In this document: piece after piece, positions 1 through 10,409 of the stretch | Position numbering within the stretch: position 1 is the first letter of the stretch | How the letters are laid out: each line of letters begins with the position of its first letter | DNA from: Mycolicibacterium mageritense | GTDB taxonomy: Bacteria > Actinomycetota > Actinomycetes > Mycobacteriales > Mycobacteriaceae | Direction of reading: 5' to 3' | DNA length: 64,000 nucleotides | Assembly (NCBI RefSeq): GCF_010727475.1 | Contig: NZ_AP022567.1 | Location: 3,410,001 to 3,474,000 of the forward strand | Program-made: the position numbers and the translations under genes | Notes under the pieces: model-generated | Database searches by the model: none | What the model was told of the DNA's origin: nothing | The model's input: only the letters and a program-made list of their open reading frames with translations

Positions 1-346
1 AGAACAGCGGGAAGTTGGTGGCCACCGGTGAGCCCCAGTCGTGGCCCACCAGCACGGCCTTCTCGGCGCCGACGTCGTCGAGCAGCCCGGCGATGTCGGC
101 GGTGAGCTCGGTGATGTTGTAGGCGTCGATGCCCTCGGGCCGCGACGAGCCGCCGTAGCCGCGCTGATCGGGGGCCAGCACGTGGTAGCCGGCTTCGGCA
201 AGCACCGGGATCTGGTGCCGCCACGAGTAGGCCAGCTCGGGGAAACCGTGCGCCAGCACGACGACGGGATTGCCGCGCTCGCCCGCCTCGGTCACCTTCA
301 ACGTCACGCCATTGGTATCGACTAACCGTTCGGTCGGTGTGCTCAC
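1..346 (-). CDS. alpha/beta hydrolase, epoxide-hydrolase-like (3' part missing)
   Basis: The N-terminal 115 residues are in the window; the gene runs off the left edge. The visible protein has an HGFPE oxyanion-hole motif, a SWRHQ segment and GHDWG, the nucleophile elbow with catalytic Asp typical of epoxide hydrolases and haloalkane dehalogenases. The likely start is GTG at 346 (protein begins MSTPTERLVDTNG); a second GTG at 352 is also possible. It is divergent from the hydrolase at 438, and the two share a short intergenic region with an inverted repeat. The substrate is unknown. Confidence 0.8.
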   Translation of the reverse strand, partial: MSTPTERLVDTNGVTLKVTEAGERGNPVVVLAHGFPELAYSWRHQIPVLAEAGYHVLAPDQRGYGGSSRPEGIDAYNITELTADIAGLLDDVGAEKAVLVGHDWGSPVATNFPLF

Positions 347-393
347 GATCACAGCCAAGCACAGGATCGGCAGGATCGTAAGCCTGGCTATTC

Positions 394-437
394 AAATCTA
401 TCGAAACATGAACGCCCGTTTCTGTTACGATAGGTTT
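394..437. repeat. operator-like inverted repeat in divergent promoter region
   Basis: AAATCTATCG (394-403) is repeated inverted as CGATAGGTTT (428-437) with one mismatch. An inner GAAAC/GTTTC pair lies at 403-407 and 418-422. The right arm covers the likely -10 box of the downstream hydrolase. Size and position fit a TetR- or GntR-type operator, but no cognate regulator can be named from the sequence. Confidence 0.4.
426..431 (+). promoter_or_regulatory. -10 box TACGAT for a leaderless transcript
   Basis: TACGAT lies six bases before the GTG at 438, the usual spacing between -10 and transcription start in mycobacteria. There is no ribosome binding site, so the mRNA would start at the GTG. 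No clear -35 element is visible. Confidence 0.4.
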
Positions 438-1463
438 GTGTTGCGTGCCAGTGGGTGGGTGATCGCCGTGTGCTGCGTCTTCGCGGCCGTGTCGGGCGGA
501 GTCGTACTCGTGCAGAACGACTTCGACATCGCCGAGCAGCGCGTGGTGATACCGGGATCGGCGCAATCGCTCGACGCGATCCTGGCGCTGCCGCGTCGTA
601 GTGAAAAGCCGCATGGGCTGGTGATTTTCGTGCACGGCGACGGCCCGGCGGACGCATCGCGGGACTCCTTCTACCGGCCGCTGTGGGAGACGTTCGCGCG
701 GGCCGGCTACGCCTCGGTGTCCTGGAACAAGCCCGGTGTCGCCGGCGCGCCGGGCAATTGGCTGTTCCAGAGCATGCACGACCGTGCCGTCGAAACCGAA
801 GCCGTACTGGCCTGGGCGAAAGGCCGAAGCGACATTGATCCGCACCGCATCGGGGTGTGGGGCATCAGCCAGGCGGGTTGGGTGCTGCCCGAGGTCGCCG
901 CGGACCATCCCGAGTTGCAGTTCATGATCCTGGTAGGACCGGCCGTCAACTGGCTGCGCCAAGGCGAGTACAACCTGCGGGCCGAACTGCGCGCACAACG
1001 CGCCGGCGACGCCGAGATCGCCGCTGCGCTGCACCGCAGGACCGAATCCGTGCGACTGCTGCGCGCCGATGCCGACTATGGCCGGTACCTCGCGAGCGGC
1101 ATCGACGACCCGCCGATGTCCGCCGACCGCTGGCGATTCGTGCACACCAACTACACGGCCGATGCGACGCTACAGCTGGGGCGGATCAGGATTCCTGTGC
1201 TGCTTGCCCTCGGCGCGGACGACCGCAACGTCGACGTCGCCGAAACCGAGCGGGTCTATCGCGCCCACCTGTCCCCGAACCAGCTGACCGTCGCGACGTT
1301 CCCGCACGCGTCGCACAACATCGTCAAGGCTCCGCTCGACCACGACCAGGGCGTCTGGTCGGTCCTCGTGGCGGTCTTCGCGCCGCGCTCGCTCTACGCG
1401 CCCGGCTACCTCGAATCTCTCCGGCAGTTCGTCGGAGACCAACCCGAAAGGAGCACGGCATGA
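438..1463 (+). CDS. alpha/beta hydrolase of the prolyl-oligopeptidase/dienelactone-hydrolase type
   Basis: 341 residues starting from GTG 438, chosen because a -10 box lies just upstream; ATG 408 is an alternative. A hydrophobic N-terminal stretch (about residues 5-25) suggests a signal peptide or membrane anchor. Family features are VFVHGDG (oxyanion hole), GISQAG around the nucleophile serine and a C-terminal FPHASHN histidine. These show a serine hydrolase, probably acting on esters at the cell envelope; the substrate cannot be read. Its stop overlaps the start of the next gene (ATGA), so the two are translationally coupled. Confidence 0.75.
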   Translation: MLRASGWVIAVCCVFAAVSGGVVLVQNDFDIAEQRVVIPGSAQSLDAILALPRRSEKPHGLVIFVHGDGPADASRDSFYRPLWETFARAGYASVSWNKPGVAGAPGNWLFQSMHDRAVETEAVLAWAKGRSDIDPHRIGVWGISQAGWVLPEVAADHPELQFMILVGPAVNWLRQGEYNLRAELRAQRAGDAEIAAALHRRTESVRLLRADADYGRYLASGIDDPPMSADRWRFVHTNYTADATLQLGRIRIPVLLALGADDRNVDVAETERVYRAHLSPNQLTVATFPHASHNIVKAPLDHDQGVWSVLVAVFAPRSLYAPGYLESLRQFVGDQPERSTA

Positions 1464-2665
1464 GAGTTCTCGCACTGGGCGGCGCCGGATCGATGGGCGC
1501 CGTTGCTGCCCGGACCGTCGCGGCCGGAGGCGTCGAGCAGATCGTCATCGCCGATCGTGACCGTGCGGCGGCCGGGCGCGTCGCCCGGGAGTTGGCCGAT
1601 GCGCCGGTGCCCGTCTGCGCCCGCCGGGTCGACGTGACCGATGGTGCCGAACTCCGCGATGCCCTGCATGGCGCGGATCTGGTGCTCAACACCGTCGGGC
1701 CGTACTTCCGCTTCGGATTGGCGGTGCTGCGGGCCGCGATCGACACCGGAACGCATTACCTCGACATCTGCGACGACTGGGAACCCACCGTCGCGATGCT
1801 CGAACTCGATGCGGAGGCCCGCGCAGCAGGCGTGACCGCGGTCATCGGCATGGGAGCCAGCCCTGGTGTGAGCAACCTGCTCGCCGCCACGGCGGTGGCG
1901 CCACTCGACTCGGTTCGCGACGTGTACACGGCCTGGCCGGTCGATGCGACGGGCGATGTCGACGACAGCCGCGGGCAACTGATCGGCGCGGACGGATCAC
2001 CGACCGCCGCCGCGGTGCACTGGATGCAGCAGAGCAGCGGCAATATCAAGGCGGTTCGCGCAGGCTCGTTGACCGAGCAACGGCCGTTGCGTCCCGTCGC
2101 ACTCGAGTTGCCGGGCGGACGCCGCGGAACCGCCTACACCGTCGGACACCCCGAACCCATCACGTTGCACCGCACTCTCGGACTCACCGGAGATTCCGCC
2201 AGCCTCATGGTCGTCAGGCCGTCGACGGTTGCGTATCTCGACGTGCTGCGCCGCGACATCGATGCCGGCGGGCTCACCAACGCTGCCGCCGCTCGCCGCG
2301 TGGCCGAGCCCCATATCCTCAGCATTCTCCGGTCGCTGCCGCGGGCGCTCGTGAACAAGGGTCCAGCAACATTGCCGCCGTTCTTCGCCGCGGCGTTCGG
2401 TGAACGGCAGGGCCGGGAAACCGCTGTGCTGGCCCACCTCGATCCCGCGGCCGGAATCGACGGCCTGCTGACCGACATGGCCCGCGCCACCGGAATTCCC
2501 TTGGCGCTCGGCATGTCCCAGGTCGTCGACGGCACCGCCCGGCGCGCGGGTGTGCACCCGCCCGAGGCGGTGATCGACCGCGAGCGCTTCTTCGCCGACC
2601 TCGATCGCGAACTCGGCCGCACCGGTTCCCCTCCGCTGATCGTGGTGGAACATGAATGTCGATGA
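1460..2665 (+). CDS. saccharopine dehydrogenase-like NAD(P)-binding oxidoreductase
   Basis: 401 residues. It opens with a Rossmann nucleotide-binding motif (LALGGAGSMG) followed by an acidic residue in IADRDR, and continues with NTVGPYFRFG and YLDICDDWEPT, typical of the saccharopine dehydrogenase superfamily. Mycobacterial members are usually trans-acting enoyl reductases or uncharacterised enzymes rather than true lysine-pathway enzymes. A ribosome binding site (AAAGGAGC) precedes the ATG. It overlaps the hydrolase before it by 4 bases and the PaaX-like gene after it by 10 bases, so the three form one operon. Confidence 0.75.
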   Translation: MRVLALGGAGSMGAVAARTVAAGGVEQIVIADRDRAAAGRVARELADAPVPVCARRVDVTDGAELRDALHGADLVLNTVGPYFRFGLAVLRAAIDTGTHYLDICDDWEPTVAMLELDAEARAAGVTAVIGMGASPGVSNLLAATAVAPLDSVRDVYTAWPVDATGDVDDSRGQLIGADGSPTAAAVHWMQQSSGNIKAVRAGSLTEQRPLRPVALELPGGRRGTAYTVGHPEPITLHRTLGLTGDSASLMVVRPSTVAYLDVLRRDIDAGGLTNAAAARRVAEPHILSILRSLPRALVNKGPATLPPFFAAAFGERQGRETAVLAHLDPAAGIDGLLTDMARATGIPLALGMSQVVDGTARRAGVHPPEAVIDRERFFADLDRELGRTGSPPLIVVEHECR

Positions 2666-3513
2666 GTCCTGAGATACCCACCCGCACCCTGGTGGAGAGC
2701 CTGCTGCGCGAGGACGCCACGGTCGACGCGGGCGAACTGTACGACGTCGGCAACGCCCTGGGTATGAACGATCAGCAGGTGAGGCTGTGCATCAAACGCC
2801 TTGTCGCCGAAGGGCAGTTCATCCAGGACGGCCGCGGTCGCAAGGCTGTGCTGCGTGCCACGCCAGAGGTGCGCAGCACGATCGAACCGGACCTGGACTT
2901 CGTGCGCCACATGTACGAACAGGATCGCGGCCGAGCCGACTGGGACGGCCGATGGCATGTGGTGGCCTTGGCGATCGGCGAATCCGCGCGCCCGGCGCGC
3001 GACGCGATGCGCGATGCCGTGGTGCGCCTGGGCGGCGCACCGATCCAGGGCGGCCTCTATGTGTCGCCCAACCGGTGGGAGCCGTATGTGCATGCGGCGG
3101 CCGACAGACTCGGGGTAGCCGACCGCGTCACGACCCTCACCACGACAGACCTGACGGTCGGGGGCGTGACCGAGCCGCGGGCCCTCGCCGAGCAGTTGTG
3201 GCCGCTGGACCGCATCGGCGACGGGCACCGCAGGCTGCTGGCGGCCGCGGAACGCTCGGCCCGCGTCCTGCCGGGGGCCTCGCGCACCTCGCGGCTCGGT
3301 GTCGCGATCGAGTTGGCCGCGGAGTTCGCCCGCGCTGTCGAACTCGACCCGCTGTTGCCGCCCCAGCTGTTGCCGCAGCCGTGGATCGGCACCGAGGCCC
3401 GCGCCGCCGTCGCGGCCTGCTGGGCGGAGCTGGTACGGAGCGATCAGCGCGAGCCGCTCAACCTTTTCCGCTGGTATGCCGACGTCATCGCGGAGGTAGC
3501 CGCCGCTGGCTAG
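2656..3513 (+). CDS. PaaX-like transcriptional regulator
   Basis: 285 residues. The N-terminal 60 residues look like a winged helix (LVESLLRED...VRLCIKRLVAEG). The middle has DGRWHVVALAIGE and GGLYVSPNRWE, which match the PaaX family (phenylacetyl-CoA-responsive repressors) and its C-terminal domain. It lies last in an operon with a hydrolase and an oxidoreductase, so it may control those genes, possibly in response to an acyl-CoA. The family assignment is good; the ligand is unknown. Confidence 0.7.
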   Translation: MSMSPEIPTRTLVESLLREDATVDAGELYDVGNALGMNDQQVRLCIKRLVAEGQFIQDGRGRKAVLRATPEVRSTIEPDLDFVRHMYEQDRGRADWDGRWHVVALAIGESARPARDAMRDAVVRLGGAPIQGGLYVSPNRWEPYVHAAADRLGVADRVTTLTTTDLTVGGVTEPRALAEQLWPLDRIGDGHRRLLAAAERSARVLPGASRTSRLGVAIELAAEFARAVELDPLLPPQLLPQPWIGTEARAAVAACWAELVRSDQREPLNLFRWYADVIAEVAAAG

Positions 3514-3622
3514 ACAACGTCGGGAACTTCCGCACGTTGGTCTAGCGGTAGCCTTGTAACTTGCCCAGCTGCGCGTATGGAAGGACTGGCCGGCTGACCC
3601 TGTTGGTGGCCGAAAGAAAACG

Positions 3623-5959
<2,337 letters not shown>

Positions 5960-5978
5960 TCCGAGAACGGAGGCTTCG

Positions 5979-6590
5979 ATGACGTCTCTTCGCGAGCACA
6001 ACGACACCGCGCGGGACACCCCGGTGTTCGACCAGCCACGGGCCGAGGCGGCCGTGCGTGAGCTGCTCCTCGCGATCGGCGAAGACCCGGACCGCCAAGG
6101 GCTTCTCGACACTCCGGCCCGCGTCGCCCGGGCCTACAAGGAGTTGATGGCCGGGCTCTACACCGATCCGGACGCCGTGCTCAACACCACGTTCGACGAG
6201 CAGCACGACGAACTGGTGCTGGTCAAGCAGATCCCGATGTATTCGACGTGCGAACACCACCTGGTGTCGTTCCACGGCGTCGCGCACGTCGGCTACATCC
6301 CCGGCGTGGACGGGCGAGTCACGGGCCTGTCGAAGATCGCGCGCCTGGTCGACCTCTATTCGAAACGGCCGCAGGTGCAGGAGCGGCTGACCGCGCAGAT
6401 CGCCGACGCACTCATGCGCAAGCTCGATCCGCGCGGCGTCATCGTGGTCGTCGAGGCCGAGCACCTCTGCATGGCCATGCGCGGTGTCCGGAAACCCGGC
6501 GCCATCACCACCACCTCGGCCGTGCGGGGGCAGTTCAAGACCGACAAGGCATCTCGGGCCGAGGCGCTGGAACTCATCCTGCGCAAGTGA
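5979..6590 (+). CDS. folE: GTP cyclohydrolase I
   Basis: 203 residues. It converts GTP to 7,8-dihydroneopterin triphosphate, the first step of folate synthesis. Diagnostic segments are MYSTCEHH (zinc ligand Cys and catalytic His), HVGYIP, GLSKIARLV and EAEHLCMAMRG (second zinc Cys). The start at 5979 is supported by the upstream GAGAACGGAGG. First of four consecutive folate genes; its stop overlaps the folP GTG. Confidence 0.97.
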   Translation: MTSLREHNDTARDTPVFDQPRAEAAVRELLLAIGEDPDRQGLLDTPARVARAYKELMAGLYTDPDAVLNTTFDEQHDELVLVKQIPMYSTCEHHLVSFHGVAHVGYIPGVDGRVTGLSKIARLVDLYSKRPQVQERLTAQIADALMRKLDPRGVIVVVEAEHLCMAMRGVRKPGAITTTSAVRGQFKTDKASRAEALELILRK

Positions 6591-7420
6591 AACCCACCCA
6601 CGTGCAGGTGATGGGCGTCGTCAACGTCACCGACGATTCTTTTTCCGACGGCGGCAAGTTCATCGATCGCGACCGCGCCGTGGCGCACGGCTTGGCGCTG
6701 GCTTCGGCTGGGGCGGCGATCGTGGACGTCGGGGGCGAGTCGACCCGGCCCGGCGCCACCCGGGTGGATCCGGACATCGAGGCGGCACGCGTCGTTCCGG
6801 TCATCGAAAGCCTTGCGGCGCAAGGCATCACGATCAGCATCGATACGATGAACGCAGGCGTGGCGCGGGCCGCGCTGGAAAGCGGCGCGACGATCGTCAA
6901 CGACGTGTCGGGCGGGCGGGCAGATCCCAACATGGCCGGCGTGGTGGCCGACGCCAAATGCCCGTGGATCCTCATGCACTGGCGTTCGGTGGGCGCGGCG
7001 CAGCCACACCGGATCCCGGGCTACACCGACGTGGTCGCCGAGGTCCGCAGCGAGCTGCTGGCCGCGGTGGACGACGCGGTCGCCGCGGGCGTCGACCCCG
7101 ACCGGCTCATCATCGATCCCGGACTGGGCTTCGCCAAGACCGGCCAACACAATTGGGCCCTGCTACACGCCCTGCCCGAATTCGTCGGCACGGGAATCCC
7201 GGTGCTGGTCGGGGCGTCGCGCAAGCGTTTCCTGGGCACGTTGCTGGCCGGGCCCGACGGCGAACCCCGCGAGCCCGACGGCCGGGGGACCGCGACCGCG
7301 GTCATCTCGGCACTCGCGGCCGTGCACGGGGCGTGGGGTGTGCGGGTGCACGACGTGCAGGCTTCGGTCGACGCCGTGAAAGTCGTGGCGGCCTGGCAGT
7401 CGGGAGGCCGTGATGGCTGA
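6587..7420 (+). CDS. folP: dihydropteroate synthase
   Basis: 277 residues. It condenses dihydropterin pyrophosphate with p-aminobenzoate; the sulfonamide target. Signature motifs are MGVVNVTDDSFSDGG near the N-terminus, DVGGESTRPGA, SIDTMNAGVA, IVNDVSGG and DPGLGFAKTG, with GASRKRFLG near the C-terminus, so this looks like the functional FolP1 type. The GTG start overlaps the folE stop (GTGA), which indicates translational coupling. Confidence 0.96.
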   Translation: MKPTHVQVMGVVNVTDDSFSDGGKFIDRDRAVAHGLALASAGAAIVDVGGESTRPGATRVDPDIEAARVVPVIESLAAQGITISIDTMNAGVARAALESGATIVNDVSGGRADPNMAGVVADAKCPWILMHWRSVGAAQPHRIPGYTDVVAEVRSELLAAVDDAVAAGVDPDRLIIDPGLGFAKTGQHNWALLHALPEFVGTGIPVLVGASRKRFLGTLLAGPDGEPREPDGRGTATAVISALAAVHGAWGVRVHDVQASVDAVKVVAAWQSGGRDG

Positions 7421-7793
7421 TCGAATCGAGTTGCGCGGCTTGAAAGTTCGCGGCAACCATGGCGTTTTCGACCACGAGCGCCGCGACGGGCAGGACTTCG
7501 TCGTCGACATCACGGTGTGGCTCGACCTCGCGGCCGCCGCGGCCAGTGACGACCTGGCCGACACCCTCGACTACGGCGCGCTGGCCCAGCGGGCCGCCGA
7601 CATCGTGGGCGGTACCCCACGCAACCTGATCGAAACGGTCTCGGCGGAGATCGCCGACGACCTCATGTCCGACGACCGGCTGCATGCGGTCGAGGTCGTC
7701 GTGCACAAACCCAGCGCACCGATCCCGCTGACCTTCGACGACGTCGCGGTCGTGGCCAGGCGCTCGCGGCGCGGGGAGCGGAGGGCTACGTGA
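7413..7793 (+). CDS. folB: dihydroneopterin aldolase
   Basis: 126 residues; converts dihydroneopterin to 6-hydroxymethyl-dihydropterin. The N-terminal IELRGLKVRGNHGVFDHER and the C-terminal VEVVVHKPSAPIP are family hallmarks. ATG 7413 is preferred over the adjacent GTG 7410 because GGGAGG lies at a suitable distance. It overlaps the end of folP and the start of folK. Confidence 0.95.
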   Translation: MADRIELRGLKVRGNHGVFDHERRDGQDFVVDITVWLDLAAAAASDDLADTLDYGALAQRAADIVGGTPRNLIETVSAEIADDLMSDDRLHAVEVVVHKPSAPIPLTFDDVAVVARRSRRGERRAT

Positions 7794-8317
7794 CGACTGT
7801 CGTTCTCTCGATCGGCTCGAACCTGGGCGACCGGCTGGCGCGGCTGCAGTCCGTGCTCGACGGGCTCGGATCCGCGGTGCGCGCGGTGTCGCCGGTGTAC
7901 GAGACCGCGGCCTGGGGCGGTGTCGAGCAGGGCCCGTTCCTCAACGCGGTGCTCGTGGCCGACGATCCCGCGCTCGACGGGCACGGCTGGCTGCGGCGCG
8001 GGCAGGAACTCGAGCAGGCCGCGGGCCGGGTGCGCGGGCAGAAATGGGGCCCGCGCACGCTCGACGTCGACCTGGTCACGTGCCATGCCGACGGAACCGA
8101 GGTGATGTCGCGCGAAGACGGGCTGACGCTGCCGCATCCGCTCGCGCATCTGCGGGCCTTCGTGCTCATCCCGTGGCTCGACATCGACCCTGACGCCACG
8201 TTGACCGTGGCAGGCGAATCGCGCCCGGTGCAGCGGCTGCTCACCGAAATCGACCCGGGTGAACGCGCCGGGGTCAGCCGTACCGAGCTGGTCCTGGAAC
8301 GAGCGACCGAGCTCTGA
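7790..8317 (+). CDS. folK: 2-amino-4-hydroxy-6-hydroxymethyldihydropteridine pyrophosphokinase
   Basis: 175 residues; transfers pyrophosphate from ATP to hydroxymethyl-dihydropterin to make the FolP substrate. Motifs: LSIGSNLGDR at the N-terminus, SPVYETAAWGG, GPRTLDVDLV (magnesium-binding aspartates) and LPHPLAHLRAFVLIPW. The GTG start overlaps the folB stop and its own stop overlaps the next ATG. Confidence 0.96.
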   Translation: MTTVVLSIGSNLGDRLARLQSVLDGLGSAVRAVSPVYETAAWGGVEQGPFLNAVLVADDPALDGHGWLRRGQELEQAAGRVRGQKWGPRTLDVDLVTCHADGTEVMSREDGLTLPHPLAHLRAFVLIPWLDIDPDATLTVAGESRPVQRLLTEIDPGERAGVSRTELVLERATEL

Positions 8318-8793
8318 TGGGACCGACCCGTAAGCGAGACATCTCCGCGACCGCGGTGCTCGTCGCGATCGTCAGCTATCTGCTGATCGGCGGCCTTTAC
8401 CGATGGTTTCCGCCGATCACGGTGTGGACGGGCCTGTCGCTGCTCGCGGTCGCGATCGCCGAGACGGGCTGGGCGTTCTACGTGCGGTCGAAGATCGCCG
8501 CGGGCCAGATCGGGGTGGGCGGCGGCAGGCTGCACCCGCTCGCGGTCGCCCGGTCGGTGGTGATCGCCAAGGCCTCGGCGTGGGTCGGCGCCGTGATGGC
8601 GGGCTGGTGGGTCGGCGTGCTGGTGTACCTCCTGCCCAAGCGCGGCACCCTTCGCGTCGCGGGGGAGGACACCGCAGGTGTCGTCGTCGCTGCCATCAGC
8701 GCGATCGCGCTGGCAATCGCAGCCCTCTGGCTGCAGCATTGCTGCAAGTCTCCCGAAGAGCCGCCCGAGAACGGCGATGCAGCGCCCGAGTGA
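8317..8793 (+). CDS. DUF3180 membrane protein
   Basis: 158 residues with about four hydrophobic segments (roughly 12-30, 36-55, 85-105 and 120-140). The motif GGGRLHPLAVAR between helices 2 and 3 and its location immediately after folK are characteristic of the actinobacterial DUF3180 family. Its function is unknown; conserved coupling to the folate operon suggests co-expression but not a specific role. Confidence 0.8.
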   Translation: MGPTRKRDISATAVLVAIVSYLLIGGLYRWFPPITVWTGLSLLAVAIAETGWAFYVRSKIAAGQIGVGGGRLHPLAVARSVVIAKASAWVGAVMAGWWVGVLVYLLPKRGTLRVAGEDTAGVVVAAISAIALAIAALWLQHCCKSPEEPPENGDAAPE

Positions 8794-8858
8794 CGGACCG
8801 GTAAACCGGGATTCCCGAATCGCCGAAGCGGTCGACACGCTAGGTGACCTGTGACGGG

Positions 8859-8864
8859 TACAGT
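8859..8864 (+). promoter_or_regulatory. -10 box TACAGT for a leaderless transcript
   Basis: TACAGT ends six bases before the ATG at 8871 and there is no Shine-Dalgarno sequence, which fits a leaderless mRNA. This would give the DUF6779 gene its own promoter downstream of the folate operon. Confidence 0.45.
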
Positions 8865-8870
8865 CGGCCC

Positions 8871-10328
8871 ATGACCGTTCTGCCCCGCGGTGCACGACCA
8901 CGGCGCGGCGGCCGAAGGCCGGGATGGCTGCTGTTGACTGTGTTGCTGGTGCTCGCCATCCTGGCGAGTTCAGCGCTGGTGTTCACCGATCGCGTGGAGT
9001 TGCTGAAACTCGCCGTCATCCTGGCGTTGTGGGCTGCTGTCGTGGCGGCCTTCGTCTCCGTCATCTATCGCCGCCAAAGCGACCTCGACCAGGCCAAGGC
9101 ACGCGACCTGAAGCTCGTCTACGACCTGCAGCTGGACCGCGAGATCTCGGCGCGCCGGGAGTACGAGCTGACCGTCGAGAGCCAGCTGCGCCGCGAACTG
9201 GCCTCCGAGCTGAGGGCCCAGGCCGCCGACGAGGTCGCGGCGTTGCGGGCCGAACTGGCCGCGTTGCGGACCAACCTGGAGATCCTCTTCGACACCGACC
9301 TGGCGCACCGTCCGGCCATCGAGACCGACAAGTCGACCGCGCGTGCCGCGGGGCGCGTGACCGCGAGCCGCCTCGACATCCCCGACGTCGAGGTCACCGA
9401 CATCCGCACCGAGGAAAGCCCCATCATCGACGTCCCCGCGGTGCCGCACCCGCCGGAGAACGACTGGGCCGCGCCCGCGTCCGGGGGCGCACACCGGTTG
9501 CCGACGCAGCCCGCGCCCGCGCCCGAGCAGCCGCGGCGCCGCCGCAGGCAGGCAGAAGACCAACCGCGGCCCGAGCCGCAGGCGGCCCGGCGGCAGCGGG
9601 AGGCGCCCGCACAGCCCGCGCAGCCCGCACAGCAGCCCGTACCGCCCCCGCCGCCGCCGCGTCGCCAACCCCCGGCACCCGAGCCGCCGTCCACGTGGGC
9701 GCCACCGCCGCCTCCGCCGACCATGCCGCCCATGGAGCCGTCGCCGACCATCGATGCGCCCGCGGCCAATCGCAGCGAACCGCAGCCGCGCATGCCGTGG
9801 CCGGCCGCCCAGCAGCCGGAACCGCCGCGCCGGACCGAACCCGCCGCCTCCGAATGGCAACCGGCACCTGCCGAGGGACAGTTCATCCCCGCGGGCGCGC
9901 CTGGCAGCAACTGGGTCGCGCCGGTGCCCGAGAACGGCGCCGAGGTCGAATACGTCGGCCGCAGGCGGGCGCCGGAAACCGCAGCGCCCGAGGCCCCGGC
10001 GGCGCCAGAGCCGCCCGCCGAGCCGCCTGCACCCGCGATGTCCACCCCGGCGGCCACCGAACCGCCCCCGCCGCCGCGGGGCCGCCACTCGGCACCGGCC
10101 GACGCCACCGATCCGGGCAGGCCGGGTGACGCGCAGCCGGAGCCGGTGCTCGCCGCGGAGCCGTCAGCGCCCCCGCCGCCTCCGGTCGAAGGATCCCGGC
10201 ATCGCAGGGCCGCCGAGCCCGAGGCACCCGCTGGTCAGCACGCCGACGGACAGTCCGCGGCCGAACTGCTGGCGCGCTTCCAGGCAGCGCCCGCGGGAGG
10301 TGGCCGTCGCCGCCGCCGCGACGAGTGA
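8871..10328 (+). CDS. DUF6779-type membrane protein with long proline-rich tail
   Basis: 485 residues. Two transmembrane helices lie at about residues 18-38 and 43-65, followed by a charged alpha-helical region (about 70-150, rich in Glu, Arg, Ala and Leu; probably coiled coil), then about 300 residues of low-complexity Pro/Ala/Glu sequence. This architecture matches an actinobacterial conserved membrane protein found between the folate and pantothenate genes. Function unknown; the helical region suggests a scaffold or division/envelope role, which is speculation. Confidence 0.7.
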   Translation: MTVLPRGARPRRGGRRPGWLLLTVLLVLAILASSALVFTDRVELLKLAVILALWAAVVAAFVSVIYRRQSDLDQAKARDLKLVYDLQLDREISARREYELTVESQLRRELASELRAQAADEVAALRAELAALRTNLEILFDTDLAHRPAIETDKSTARAAGRVTASRLDIPDVEVTDIRTEESPIIDVPAVPHPPENDWAAPASGGAHRLPTQPAPAPEQPRRRRRQAEDQPRPEPQAARRQREAPAQPAQPAQQPVPPPPPPRRQPPAPEPPSTWAPPPPPPTMPPMEPSPTIDAPAANRSEPQPRMPWPAAQQPEPPRRTEPAASEWQPAPAEGQFIPAGAPGSNWVAPVPENGAEVEYVGRRRAPETAAPEAPAAPEPPAEPPAPAMSTPAATEPPPPPRGRHSAPADATDPGRPGDAQPEPVLAAEPSAPPPPPVEGSRHRRAAEPEAPAGQHADGQSAAELLARFQAAPAGGGRRRRRDE

Positions 10329-10409
10329 GTTAGTCTCGTGTGATCCGTCCGGTACCCGCAGAGCGGGACTGGAACGTACAGAACTAGTCAACCTGCGAGG
10401 TCGTCTGCG

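Noticed and set aside
857..1459. Upstream extension of the saccharopine-dehydrogenase-like frame
   Set aside because: It is the shadow of the hydrolase; the Rossmann motif starts right after ATG 1460, which has a ribosome binding site.
3514..3622. SigH-like or SigA promoter before ftsH
   Set aside because: GGGAAC and CGTT occur but with wrong spacing; TTGTAA-N16-TATGGA is too weak to call.
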